64,000 nt of DNA from Beijerinckiaceae bacterium (GTDB lineage Bacteria; Pseudomonadota; Alphaproteobacteria; Rhizobiales; Beijerinckiaceae): positions 1 through 64,000 of the forward strand of contig JAIETL010000012.1 in assembly GCA_019745195.1 (NCBI GenBank). The letters run 5' to 3'. A program made the translations under genes and the position numbers. The first letter of the stretch is position 1; the number at the start of each line of letters is the position of its first letter. This document shows, piece after piece, positions 28,991 through 36,337 of this stretch. The notes below the pieces were generated by a model. That model was not told where the DNA came from. It searched no databases and worked only from the letters and a program-made list of their open reading frames with translations.

Positions 28991-29065
28991 AACAGTTGGC
29001 GCACAGCTTGACCGACCATCCGCGCGGACGAAAAGTTCCCAACGGGAAAGTAAGCAAAGGGGACG

Positions 29066-30175
29066 ATGATGGTCTGGGTCGGCGGAGGCCATGGCGGGGG
29101 GCACGGCGGCGGCCATGGAGGCGGCCATGGAGGCGGCCATGGAGGCGGTCATGGAGGCGGTCACGGCGGTGGCCATGGAGGCGGTCACGGCGGTGGCCAT
29201 GGTGGCGGTCACGAGGCTGCCGTCCGCTCCGGGGTCGGCTCGTCCCTGCTGAGCCATGCGCTGGCGACGAGTCACGATGCGATCATCGGGCATTGGGATC
29301 CGAAGACGACGCCCGCCGTCGCCATCCCCGACATCCCGACCGATCTGTCCTATCTTTCGGAGGGGCGGCGCACGCAGGTGCTCGTGGCGTCGCTGTCGGG
29401 ACTGTTTCAGGTTGCGCCGGATGGTGCCGGCGCCGCTTCCGTGATGGCTGGCGGCGCGCGGATCTGCCGGCTGTCGCGGCCGAGCGATGCGGTGTTCCGG
29501 GACCAGCTCGTGTTTGTCCGGAACTATGCCGATCTGCGGCTGGACCGGATGGCGGAAATCCTGGCGCAGAACGTCGATATCATCACCTTTTTCGCGGCCC
29601 TTGCCCCGCTCACATCGCCGCATCGCAAGGCGACGTTCGAGATTCTCGCCACGGCCCAATCGCTGTGCATCGGGCTCGAGATGCAGGCCAAGCACTATTG
29701 CTGGGCGGCGCGACCGGCGGACTACGCGCCGGAGGTTCAGCCCGTGATACCGACGCCGGACCATTCCAGCTTTCCGTCCGGACACGCGGCCGAGGCCTTT
29801 GCGCTGGCGACGGTGATGCACCGCCTGATGACCGGCGACGCCGCGACCGAGGGACTGCAGGTCTGGGCCATGCCGTTCAGGCTCGCTCACCGGATCGCGG
29901 TGAACCGTACGGTCGCCGGCCTGCATTTCCCGGTCGATTCGGCGGCTGGCGCGATAGTGGGTTGCGCCATTGGCGATGCTGTCTGCGATGTGCTGGACGG
30001 CGCCGCGCTCAAGGTGCGCAGCTTCGACGGATCGAAGCCGTTCGACGACTTCACGGCGGCTTGGCTTCAGCAGAAGAGCGCACCCGATCCAGCGGGCGGA
30101 GCGGTGGCGGCGCCCGCTCTGGCGAGGGCGCACTGGCTCAAGGCCCGGCTGGAATGGGGGAGCCCGAGCCCATGA
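29066..30175 (+). CDS. PAP2-superfamily phosphatase/haloperoxidase-like protein with GGGH-repeat N-terminus
   Basis: 369 residues, with AAAGGGGA ahead of ATG 29066. After MMVWV come eleven exact GGGH tetrapeptides (residues 6-49), a likely metal-binding flexible tail. The body carries the full acid-phosphatase/vanadium-haloperoxidase signature: K209-x6-R216-P217 (KHYCWAARP), P237-S-G-H240 (PSGHAAEA) and R281-x5-H287-x3-D291 (NRTVAGLHFPVD). The catalytic residues are thus complete, either for phosphate ester hydrolysis or for vanadate-dependent halide oxidation. No signal peptide or membrane helix is seen, unlike lipid-phosphatase PAP2 proteins. It is first in the operon, and its stop overlaps the subtilase start (ATGA). 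Confidence 0.85.
   Translation: MMVWVGGGHGGGHGGGHGGGHGGGHGGGHGGGHGGGHGGGHGGGHGGGHEAAVRSGVGSSLLSHALATSHDAIIGHWDPKTTPAVAIPDIPTDLSYLSEGRRTQVLVASLSGLFQVAPDGAGAASVMAGGARICRLSRPSDAVFRDQLVFVRNYADLRLDRMAEILAQNVDIITFFAALAPLTSPHRKATFEILATAQSLCIGLEMQAKHYCWAARPADYAPEVQPVIPTPDHSSFPSGHAAEAFALATVMHRLMTGDAATEGLQVWAMPFRLAHRIAVNRTVAGLHFPVDSAAGAIVGCAIGDAVCDVLDGAALKVRSFDGSKPFDDFTAAWLQQKSAPDPAGGAVAAPALARAHWLKARLEWGSPSP
29081..29212 (+). repeat. Eleven tandem 12-bp units encoding GGGH
   Basis: Eleven in-frame 12-base units of GGNGGNGGNCAY type encode Gly-Gly-Gly-His. Third positions vary between units while the protein is constant, so selection appears to keep the peptide. Tracts of this kind can change length by slippage in steps of four residues. 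Confidence 0.95.
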
Positions 30176-32304
30176 CAGCGCAATGGACCGACTGGCAGCC
30201 GCTGCCCGCCGATGCGAGGTCGCCCTATGTCGACTGGTGGATGGCGTGTCCCCCGCCCGAATTCCGGCGCGACCTCGATGCCGTCCGGGAGAAGAGCCTC
30301 GGCTACTCCTATTTCACGCTCGGCGGGTCGCTCGGGCTCGCTTCGCTCGAGACAGGACAGCCTCTCGCGGCGCTCATGCCGGAAGCCGACTGGCGCGATT
30401 CCGGAGCCATGACGAAATTCGACAGGGATTTCGGGTTCGGGGCCGGCAAGGGGCCTCTGCCCGCCAAGGCGCATAACGACGCCTTCGACGATCATCTCGG
30501 CAAGAACGGCTGGAACGCCGATCCCGCCAGTCTTCCTGCAGTTCGGCTCGATACGGTGATCGTCGGCGTGATCGACAGCGGGATCGCGCTTGGGAACAGC
30601 CGCTTTCGTGAAAGCGACGGCGGCACCCGCATCCTCGCGTCCTGGCAGCAGGACAGCAGGCACAAGCCGGATCAGCCGTTCCTCCCCTTCGGCTCGGAAC
30701 TTTACAAGCGGGATATCGATGCGCTGATCGCGGATCACAGCGTCGGCGGATGCGGCGGCTTCTTTCTGGAGGATGACTTCAATCGCGCGGCCGATCTCGT
30801 CGACATGAGGGATCTTCTGGGCAACCGGGAACTGGCCCGACGCGCCGCTCACGGCACCTTCGTGGCGGATCTCGCCGCCGGTGCGGACCCGCAGGATGCC
30901 GATCCGCGGATCAAGATTCTGGCCGTCAATCTCCCGAACCGGGCGACGATCAACAATTCCGGCATTTTCCTCGACTACTTCGCGATCTACGCGATCCGGA
31001 GGATCGCCACGCTCGCCGACCAGATCTGGGAGAAGAGCATCCGGGACGCTGGCGGCGACATTTCGGCCGCGGGGGCCGCGAAAGGGTTTCCGATCGTCGT
31101 GAACCTGTCCTTCGGCAAGAATGCCGGAGCCAAGGACGGCGAGGACGAGTTCGGAGCGGCGCTTCGGGAGTTGAACGCGACGCGCAGGAAAAGCGGCTAC
31201 GGCCCGATCCATGTCGTCATTCCGGTCGGCAACCACAATCTCGAACAGGGCAACGCCTGTATCGGGCTGACGGCGGGGGCGAAAGGCGGCATCGGATTCC
31301 GTGTGCAGCCGGGCGACGCATCGTCGAACTATCTCGAAATCTGGAGCGATGTGCTGCCCAATCCGGGGCTAAAGACGGCGTCGGAGGCGTTCAACCCGCT
31401 GGAGGTCGCCATCGTCCCGCCGGGCGGCACGGCCGTCATTCCGAGCAGCGGCGGCCATGGCTGCTACCGATCGCTGCGGGACATTGCGTCGCCGGGAGAG
31501 ATCGCGCGGCTCTACAGCGGCGTCAGAATGGCGGCCGACCGCAGGTCGTATCGTGTCTGGTACCTGCTCTGCACGGCGCCGACGATCCAGCACGAGGGCC
31601 GCGATCGCGGCAGCCCGTCCGGCTGCTGGAGCATCGCTGTCCGCAACCGCAGCGAAAGCGGCGATACGATCCGCGTCTTCCTGAGCGCCCAGACCGACCA
31701 ATCGGTCCAGCCGCAGGGCGCGACGGGATTGCTGCCCCGGCTTGAGACTGGCGACTACCGGCGCTTCCTCGACGATGGAAGGCCTCGCGACAGCTATCTC
31801 CACCCCTACGATCCGGCCCAGCCGGATCAGGAGACCTCGAAGACCTTGCGGCGACACGGCTCCATCAACGCCACCGCGATGTCGAGGGGGGTCATCGCGA
31901 TCGCGGGACATCGCCTGTCGGACGGCCGCCCGGCGCTCTACTCCGCGACCGGCTCCCATCCGGACACGCCGGCTGCGAGCCCGGGACGGGCGCATCCGAG
32001 CGTCTCGTTTGGAACCGACGACGGCTATGCGCATTTCGGGGTGCTCGGCGCCGGCGCGGCGAGCGGCTCCGTCGTCGCGATGCGGGGCACGAGCTTCGCC
32101 GCGGCGCAGGCGACCCGCGCGCTGAGCCTGAGGCTGAAGGACAGCCTTCCGGAGGACTTCGACGCGGAGACGTGGCTCGGCGACGAAGGCCGCGCCGCCG
32201 AACAGGCGCGCCGGAATTGGCCGGGCGGACAGCCGCCGGCCACCAAGATCGGCGGAGGACGCATGGCCTGGAGCCGGCTGCGAGCCGTCGACAGGTTCGG
32301 ATAG
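30172..32304 (+). CDS. Subtilisin-like (S8) serine protease
   Basis: A 710-residue protein whose ATG overlaps the PAP2 stop. The catalytic triad is present: D135 in VIVGVIDSGIA, H227 in RRAAHGTFVADLAAG and S641 in RGTSFAAAQATRA, with the oxyanion Asn at N354 (VIPVGNHN). The distance from Asn to Ser is long because a beta-rich insertion of about 200 residues (roughly 370-570) interrupts the fold. No signal peptide or propeptide is evident. The first 120 residues (DWWMACPPPEFRRDLDAV and following) are unlike known S8 prodomains. It probably processes or degrades a partner made by the same operon. Confidence 0.88.
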   Translation: MTAQWTDWQPLPADARSPYVDWWMACPPPEFRRDLDAVREKSLGYSYFTLGGSLGLASLETGQPLAALMPEADWRDSGAMTKFDRDFGFGAGKGPLPAKAHNDAFDDHLGKNGWNADPASLPAVRLDTVIVGVIDSGIALGNSRFRESDGGTRILASWQQDSRHKPDQPFLPFGSELYKRDIDALIADHSVGGCGGFFLEDDFNRAADLVDMRDLLGNRELARRAAHGTFVADLAAGADPQDADPRIKILAVNLPNRATINNSGIFLDYFAIYAIRRIATLADQIWEKSIRDAGGDISAAGAAKGFPIVVNLSFGKNAGAKDGEDEFGAALRELNATRRKSGYGPIHVVIPVGNHNLEQGNACIGLTAGAKGGIGFRVQPGDASSNYLEIWSDVLPNPGLKTASEAFNPLEVAIVPPGGTAVIPSSGGHGCYRSLRDIASPGEIARLYSGVRMAADRRSYRVWYLLCTAPTIQHEGRDRGSPSGCWSIAVRNRSESGDTIRVFLSAQTDQSVQPQGATGLLPRLETGDYRRFLDDGRPRDSYLHPYDPAQPDQETSKTLRRHGSINATAMSRGVIAIAGHRLSDGRPALYSATGSHPDTPAASPGRAHPSVSFGTDDGYAHFGVLGAGAASGSVVAMRGTSFAAAQATRALSLRLKDSLPEDFDAETWLGDEGRAAEQARRNWPGGQPPATKIGGGRMAWSRLRAVDRFG

Positions 32305-32439
32305 CCGGCGGCATCCGCCCACCATCCCATCCAGCCATCCATGACGTGGCCGACGGCGTCGCCGCGCGGATCGCGTCGTCACGCCCGCACCAGAGATCCT
32401 GACCGCAACCGGACTGACCAAGCCAAAGGAGAGGATGCG
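32305..32439 (+). other. Subtilase-amidase intergenic region
   Basis: A 135-base gap. An in-frame ATG at 32341 would add 33 Arg/Asp-rich residues to the next protein, but it lacks a ribosome site, whereas AAAGGAGAGG lies just before ATG 32440. Nothing else was recognised. Confidence 0.5.
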
Positions 32440-35157
32440 ATGATCAAGGTGGTAATCGACCCCGGCCATGGCGGAAATCCGCCGCCGGCCGAGACGGGCG
32501 GATCGAGCTGGAACAACGCCTCCGGCCCCGGCGGCCTACTCGAGAAGACGGTCACGCTCGCGGTCGGCCTCGCCGCCCGCACGGCTCTCGCCGCCGTCGC
32601 GGGCGTCGAGGTCAAGCTGACGCGCTCGACGGACGTCAATCTCGGCATCGCCAAGCGCGCCAAGGTCGCCAAGGACATCGGCGCGGCTGCGTTCGTCTCG
32701 ATCCACTTCAACGCGGCGGAGAGTGTGAACCCGCCGGCGCAGGGCACCGAGACCTGGATCGGCTCTTCTCCAACGCAGAAGAGCAAGGACCTCGCCATCG
32801 CGGTGCAGAAGGCGGCGCTGGCCGCGACGGGCCACAGGGACCGGGGCGTCAAGATCGGGGACGTGTCCGGCGTGATCGCCAACGCCAATCATGCCGCCGA
32901 GACCGCCCATTGCCTCGTCGAGCTGTCCTTCATCGACCGGCAGCCCGCCGAGGAGGCGCGGCTTTCCGACCCCCTATATATCGACAAGCTCGGCAAGGCG
33001 GTGGCCAAGGGCGTCGAGAATTATCTCCGCGCGGCCGGCATGCTCGGAAGCATCGTCGAAAAGGCGTCGCGTCCCGCGCGGGCGGAGGACGCGGCATCGT
33101 TCATGGCCGCCGGCGGCGCATGGCAGCCGCTCATCGAGAGGGGCGGGCCGTCCGCCACGCTCGCCAGCAGCGTCTTTTCGATCGGCCAGCCCGACCAGCC
33201 GCCATCGCCTCCCTTCATCGTGAAGCCCGGCGAGCCGGACTATTCCGAGCTCGGCGACCGAGGCAGCATTCGCGATCCCGCCGCCGCCGGCATCGGTTTC
33301 CGCACCGTGATGGAGGCCGCCATCGGCAACTGGAACACGGTGCATGCCGCGCTGCTCGGGGTTCTGGGGACCACGCGGCGCGCCGTCTGCCGGATCGTCG
33401 CGCCGCCCGGACATCTCGATTACACCAATGTCTTGCGTGAAGGCTGGCACGGAACCGGTTTCCTCGTCGCGCCCGACATCCTGCTGACCAACCATCACGT
33501 CCTGAACTCGCCCGAGGTCGCGGCGGCGGCCCTGGCGCAGTTCGGTTACGAGCATGACGCCGAGACTCTCGCCGACGGGCAGGCTCACAAGGAACCTCCG
33601 GCGCGGGGCTTCCGCCTGCGCCCCGATCTGCTCTTCCTGACCAGCCGCGTCGAGAACGGGCTCGACTACACCTTCGTCGGCATCGACCCGCTCGCCGCCA
33701 AGGAGTTCGGCACGATCAGGATGCATCGCGGCTCCCTGACGCTGAACCGCGACGAGCCGGTCTTCGTGATCCACCATCCCGGCGGCAAGCCGAAACAGGC
33801 GTCGCTCGACGACACCGAGGTGGTCGGCCTCCATTCGGCCACCGTGCATTACGCGGCCGACACCGAAGGCGGCTCGTCCGGCGCGCCGGTCTTCAACCGC
33901 TACGGCCGTCTGTGCGCGCTCCACCACGCCGCGGTCGCCTTCTCCGGAAAGCTCACCGACGGCCGTCGGATCGAGATCGCCAACGAGGGCATCAAACTCT
34001 CCGCGATAACGATCGATCTCGAGAACCGGGCAAAGGCCGGGGGCGCCGACGGCATGGCGGCCGAACGGGTGCTGGGCCATGTGGCTGGCTCCGACACCAT
34101 GTCTGGCTATTTCGGGGCGCTGGGCCAGGCACTGCCCGGTGCGAGCGCCGCCGAGGTCGTCGTCAATACTTACGCCGGAACCGATGCGGACATCGATATC
34201 GGCTTCTGGAACATCGAGTGGCTCTCGCGAGAATACAAGGATTCGGTGCGGCTCGACGCGGCCGCCTCGGTCATCGTCGATCTCAACCTCGATCTCTGGG
34301 GCCTCTCCGAAGTCTCGCCCAACGCCATGAAGGCCCTCGTGGAGCGACTTAAAGAACGTTTCAAGCTGGACCTCTGCTTTGCCCTGTCGGAGCCCGACGC
34401 TACCGACGGCAAGCAAAGCACCGCAGTGCTGTGGAACCCGAGGGTTCTGGAAGGCGGCCGCGTTTCGTGGCCCGCCGAGATCGACGCCTGGTGGCGGCTC
34501 GACAGCAGGGACGACCTGCCGGCGGCCGAGGCGGTCGAAGGCAGGATCTTCGACCGCTATCCGGGACTGTTCAAGTTCGGCGTCCTGGGGCGCGACCACC
34601 AGTCTCCTTTCGACTTCCACTTCGTGCCGCTGCACCTGAAAGCCAAAAGCGAAGGCGCGAAAAGGCGTCGGCTGGCGAGCATCCTGCTCGGCCGCGCGAT
34701 CGCCAGAATGGTCGATCTCGGTCACGACCGGGACTGGATCGTCGGCGGCGACATGAACGCCGAACTCAAGACCGGCGATTTCGAGCCGCTCCGGCAGGCC
34801 GACATGACGCCGGTCTCGGCGAAGGACGAGGCCGATGGCGCGTTTACCTATATTGCGTCGCCGAATTCGCTGATCGATCACATCTACCTGTCTCCGGGCC
34901 TGAGCAGCGCCTTTGGCGAGGACGATTTCTTCATCGTCGCCCGGGACAAGACGATGGACGGCTTCCTAAAGAACGCGTCGGACCACCGCCCGATCGCCCT
35001 GCGCCTGTCGCTCCAGGACGAGCCGTCCCTCGTGCAAGGCGAACGCGACGTGATCGCGATCGCCGACCGGATCACCGCGCGCGCGCCCCCGAAGCCCGTA
35101 GCGGCGACAACCGCGCGCAGCCGCGCTCCCCACACCGCCAAGAGGAAAACGGCATGA
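32440..35157 (+). CDS. Tri-modular hydrolase: amidase_3 + trypsin-like protease + EEP nuclease/phosphatase
   Basis: A 905-residue fusion. Residues 1-200 form an N-acetylmuramoyl-L-alanine amidase: VVIDPGHGG (H10), E35, SIHFNAA (H89) and VELSFID (E161), all zinc/catalytic residues present. Residues about 300-530 form a V8/trypsin-like serine protease: LLTNHHVL (H353), NGLDYTFVG (D409) and EGGSSGAPVF (S480). Residues about 585-860 form an endonuclease/exonuclease/phosphatase domain: IGFWNIEWLS, WGLSEV (E624), VPLHLKA, IVGGDMNAEL (D771, N773), LIDHIYLSPG and SDHRPI (D848, H849). Each module looks active. No signal peptide. The C-terminal tail is basic (SRAPHTAKRKTA). The stop overlaps the next protease gene (ATGA). 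Confidence 0.9.
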   Translation: MIKVVIDPGHGGNPPPAETGGSSWNNASGPGGLLEKTVTLAVGLAARTALAAVAGVEVKLTRSTDVNLGIAKRAKVAKDIGAAAFVSIHFNAAESVNPPAQGTETWIGSSPTQKSKDLAIAVQKAALAATGHRDRGVKIGDVSGVIANANHAAETAHCLVELSFIDRQPAEEARLSDPLYIDKLGKAVAKGVENYLRAAGMLGSIVEKASRPARAEDAASFMAAGGAWQPLIERGGPSATLASSVFSIGQPDQPPSPPFIVKPGEPDYSELGDRGSIRDPAAAGIGFRTVMEAAIGNWNTVHAALLGVLGTTRRAVCRIVAPPGHLDYTNVLREGWHGTGFLVAPDILLTNHHVLNSPEVAAAALAQFGYEHDAETLADGQAHKEPPARGFRLRPDLLFLTSRVENGLDYTFVGIDPLAAKEFGTIRMHRGSLTLNRDEPVFVIHHPGGKPKQASLDDTEVVGLHSATVHYAADTEGGSSGAPVFNRYGRLCALHHAAVAFSGKLTDGRRIEIANEGIKLSAITIDLENRAKAGGADGMAAERVLGHVAGSDTMSGYFGALGQALPGASAAEVVVNTYAGTDADIDIGFWNIEWLSREYKDSVRLDAAASVIVDLNLDLWGLSEVSPNAMKALVERLKERFKLDLCFALSEPDATDGKQSTAVLWNPRVLEGGRVSWPAEIDAWWRLDSRDDLPAAEAVEGRIFDRYPGLFKFGVLGRDHQSPFDFHFVPLHLKAKSEGAKRRRLASILLGRAIARMVDLGHDRDWIVGGDMNAELKTGDFEPLRQADMTPVSAKDEADGAFTYIASPNSLIDHIYLSPGLSSAFGEDDFFIVARDKTMDGFLKNASDHRPIALRLSLQDEPSLVQGERDVIAIADRITARAPPKPVAATTARSRAPHTAKRKTA

Positions 35158-36014
35158 AACCCGCCCGATTCAGCATCTATCCGATCTCGCAACCGGAGTC
35201 CGGGCGGCCGATCGTCCCCGCAGCGGAGGTCGCGCCGAGCGCCTCGAGGCTTCTCGTGTCGGGCGTCTCGGGGTCGTCCTGGCGCAAGCCGACAGGACGG
35301 ATCATCCCCGAATCGGTCATCCTGAAGGATGATCGGGTCCGGATCGCGGATGCGAACCTGCACCCCTGGCGCATGATCGCGTCGCTGACGCTCTATCCGC
35401 AGTCGGGGCTCGGCTCCTTCATCGGCACCGGCTGGTTCGTCCATCCGAAGGTGCTGCTGACCGCCGGCCACTGCGTCCATGACAAGGACCAACTCGGCGG
35501 CCCCGCCAGGCGCGTCGTGGTGAAACCCGGTCTGGGCAATGCAACCGAGCCCTTCGGCCGGTTCGAGGCGGTCCGGCTCGCCGCGCTCGACCGCTGGATC
35601 AAGCACAAGGACCCGGATTACGACATCGGCTGCATCTTCCTGAACGAACCGGTCGGCGACAGGACCGGGGTCTTCGACCTGCGCACGGCGACCGACGCCG
35701 ATCTGGCGAGCCGGCTGGTCAACATCAGCGGCTATCCCGCCGATCGCGACGGCGGCCGGGAGCAGTACTTCCACGCCAACCGCGTGCAGGCCACGACGCC
35801 ACGCTCGATCTTCTACGACGTCGACACCTTCGGCGGGCAGAGCGGCTCGCCCGTGTTCCTGCAGGACGAGCCCGACGCCCGGCCGATCGCGATCGGCATC
35901 CACGCCTATGGCACGGGACGCACACCGCCGACGCCCGGCCTGTCGGCCAATTCCGGCCCGCGCCTGACCGCCGATGTCCTGGCGACGATCGAGAGCTGGG
36001 TGGCGTCGGCCTGA
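35154..36014 (+). CDS. Trypsin/V8-like serine protease
   Basis: A 286-residue protein. The triad is visible as H106 (VLLTAGHCVHD), D157 (PDYDIGCIFL) and S230 (FGGQSGSPVFLQDE). About 80 residues precede the protease fold, with no signal peptide. GSFIGTGWFVHPK begins the beta-barrel. Start and stop positions (ATGA overlap with the tri-modular gene) mean the two are made in step. The two S1-type domains are only distantly alike, so this is not a simple recent duplication. It could be a maturation protease for the operon's large products. Confidence 0.88.
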   Translation: MKPARFSIYPISQPESGRPIVPAAEVAPSASRLLVSGVSGSSWRKPTGRIIPESVILKDDRVRIADANLHPWRMIASLTLYPQSGLGSFIGTGWFVHPKVLLTAGHCVHDKDQLGGPARRVVVKPGLGNATEPFGRFEAVRLAALDRWIKHKDPDYDIGCIFLNEPVGDRTGVFDLRTATDADLASRLVNISGYPADRDGGREQYFHANRVQATTPRSIFYDVDTFGGQSGSPVFLQDEPDARPIAIGIHAYGTGRTPPTPGLSANSGPRLTADVLATIESWVASA

Positions 36015-36039
36015 AGACCGGCCAAGAGGCAGCGTCCCG

Positions 36040-36294
36040 ATGGAGCATGGACTGGTCACGTTGAGGCTCGTGGACGCGGCCGGCGCTCCGGTGGCGGTGG
36101 CGTTTGTGACCATCGCCGCCGCCAGCGCCGCCTTTCCGGAGCGCGCCTTCGTTCCCGACGAAACGGGACGGGTGAGCATCGCCCTGCCTGTCGGGACGGC
36201 GGTGCTGGAGGTGCGCTTCGCAGGTCTGGAACCGCGCCGGATCGAGGTGGAGGCGCGCGTCGGCGGCGAACTGGAGGTCACGCTTATCCGCTGA
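36040..36294 (+). CDS. Small beta-sandwich protein (CarboxypepD_reg-like)
   Basis: An 84-residue protein from ATG 36040. The pattern LRLVDAAGAPVAVAFVTIAA, PDETGRVSIALPVGTAVLEV and LEPRRIEVEARVGGELEVTL is that of a single transthyretin/carboxypeptidase-regulatory beta sandwich. There is no signal peptide. Such domains often mediate protein contacts. It lies between a protease and an exported OmpA-like gene of the same operon, so it may be a small structural partner. No enzymatic residues are evident. Confidence 0.65.
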   Translation: MEHGLVTLRLVDAAGAPVAVAFVTIAAASAAFPERAFVPDETGRVSIALPVGTAVLEVRFAGLEPRRIEVEARVGGELEVTLIR

Positions 36295-36337
36295 CGGGAG
36301 CGGCGGCCTCGTCCGCCATGACGATCGGGAGGTTTCT

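Noticed and set aside
29081-29212. Possible CRISPR-like or satellite array
   Set aside because: 12-bp units without spacers, in frame, coding GGGH. It is a peptide repeat.
28603-30171. Long frame in front of the subtilase
   Set aside because: Includes the complement of the SARP gene and the out-of-frame GGGH tract. The ATG overlapping the PAP2 stop is the natural start.
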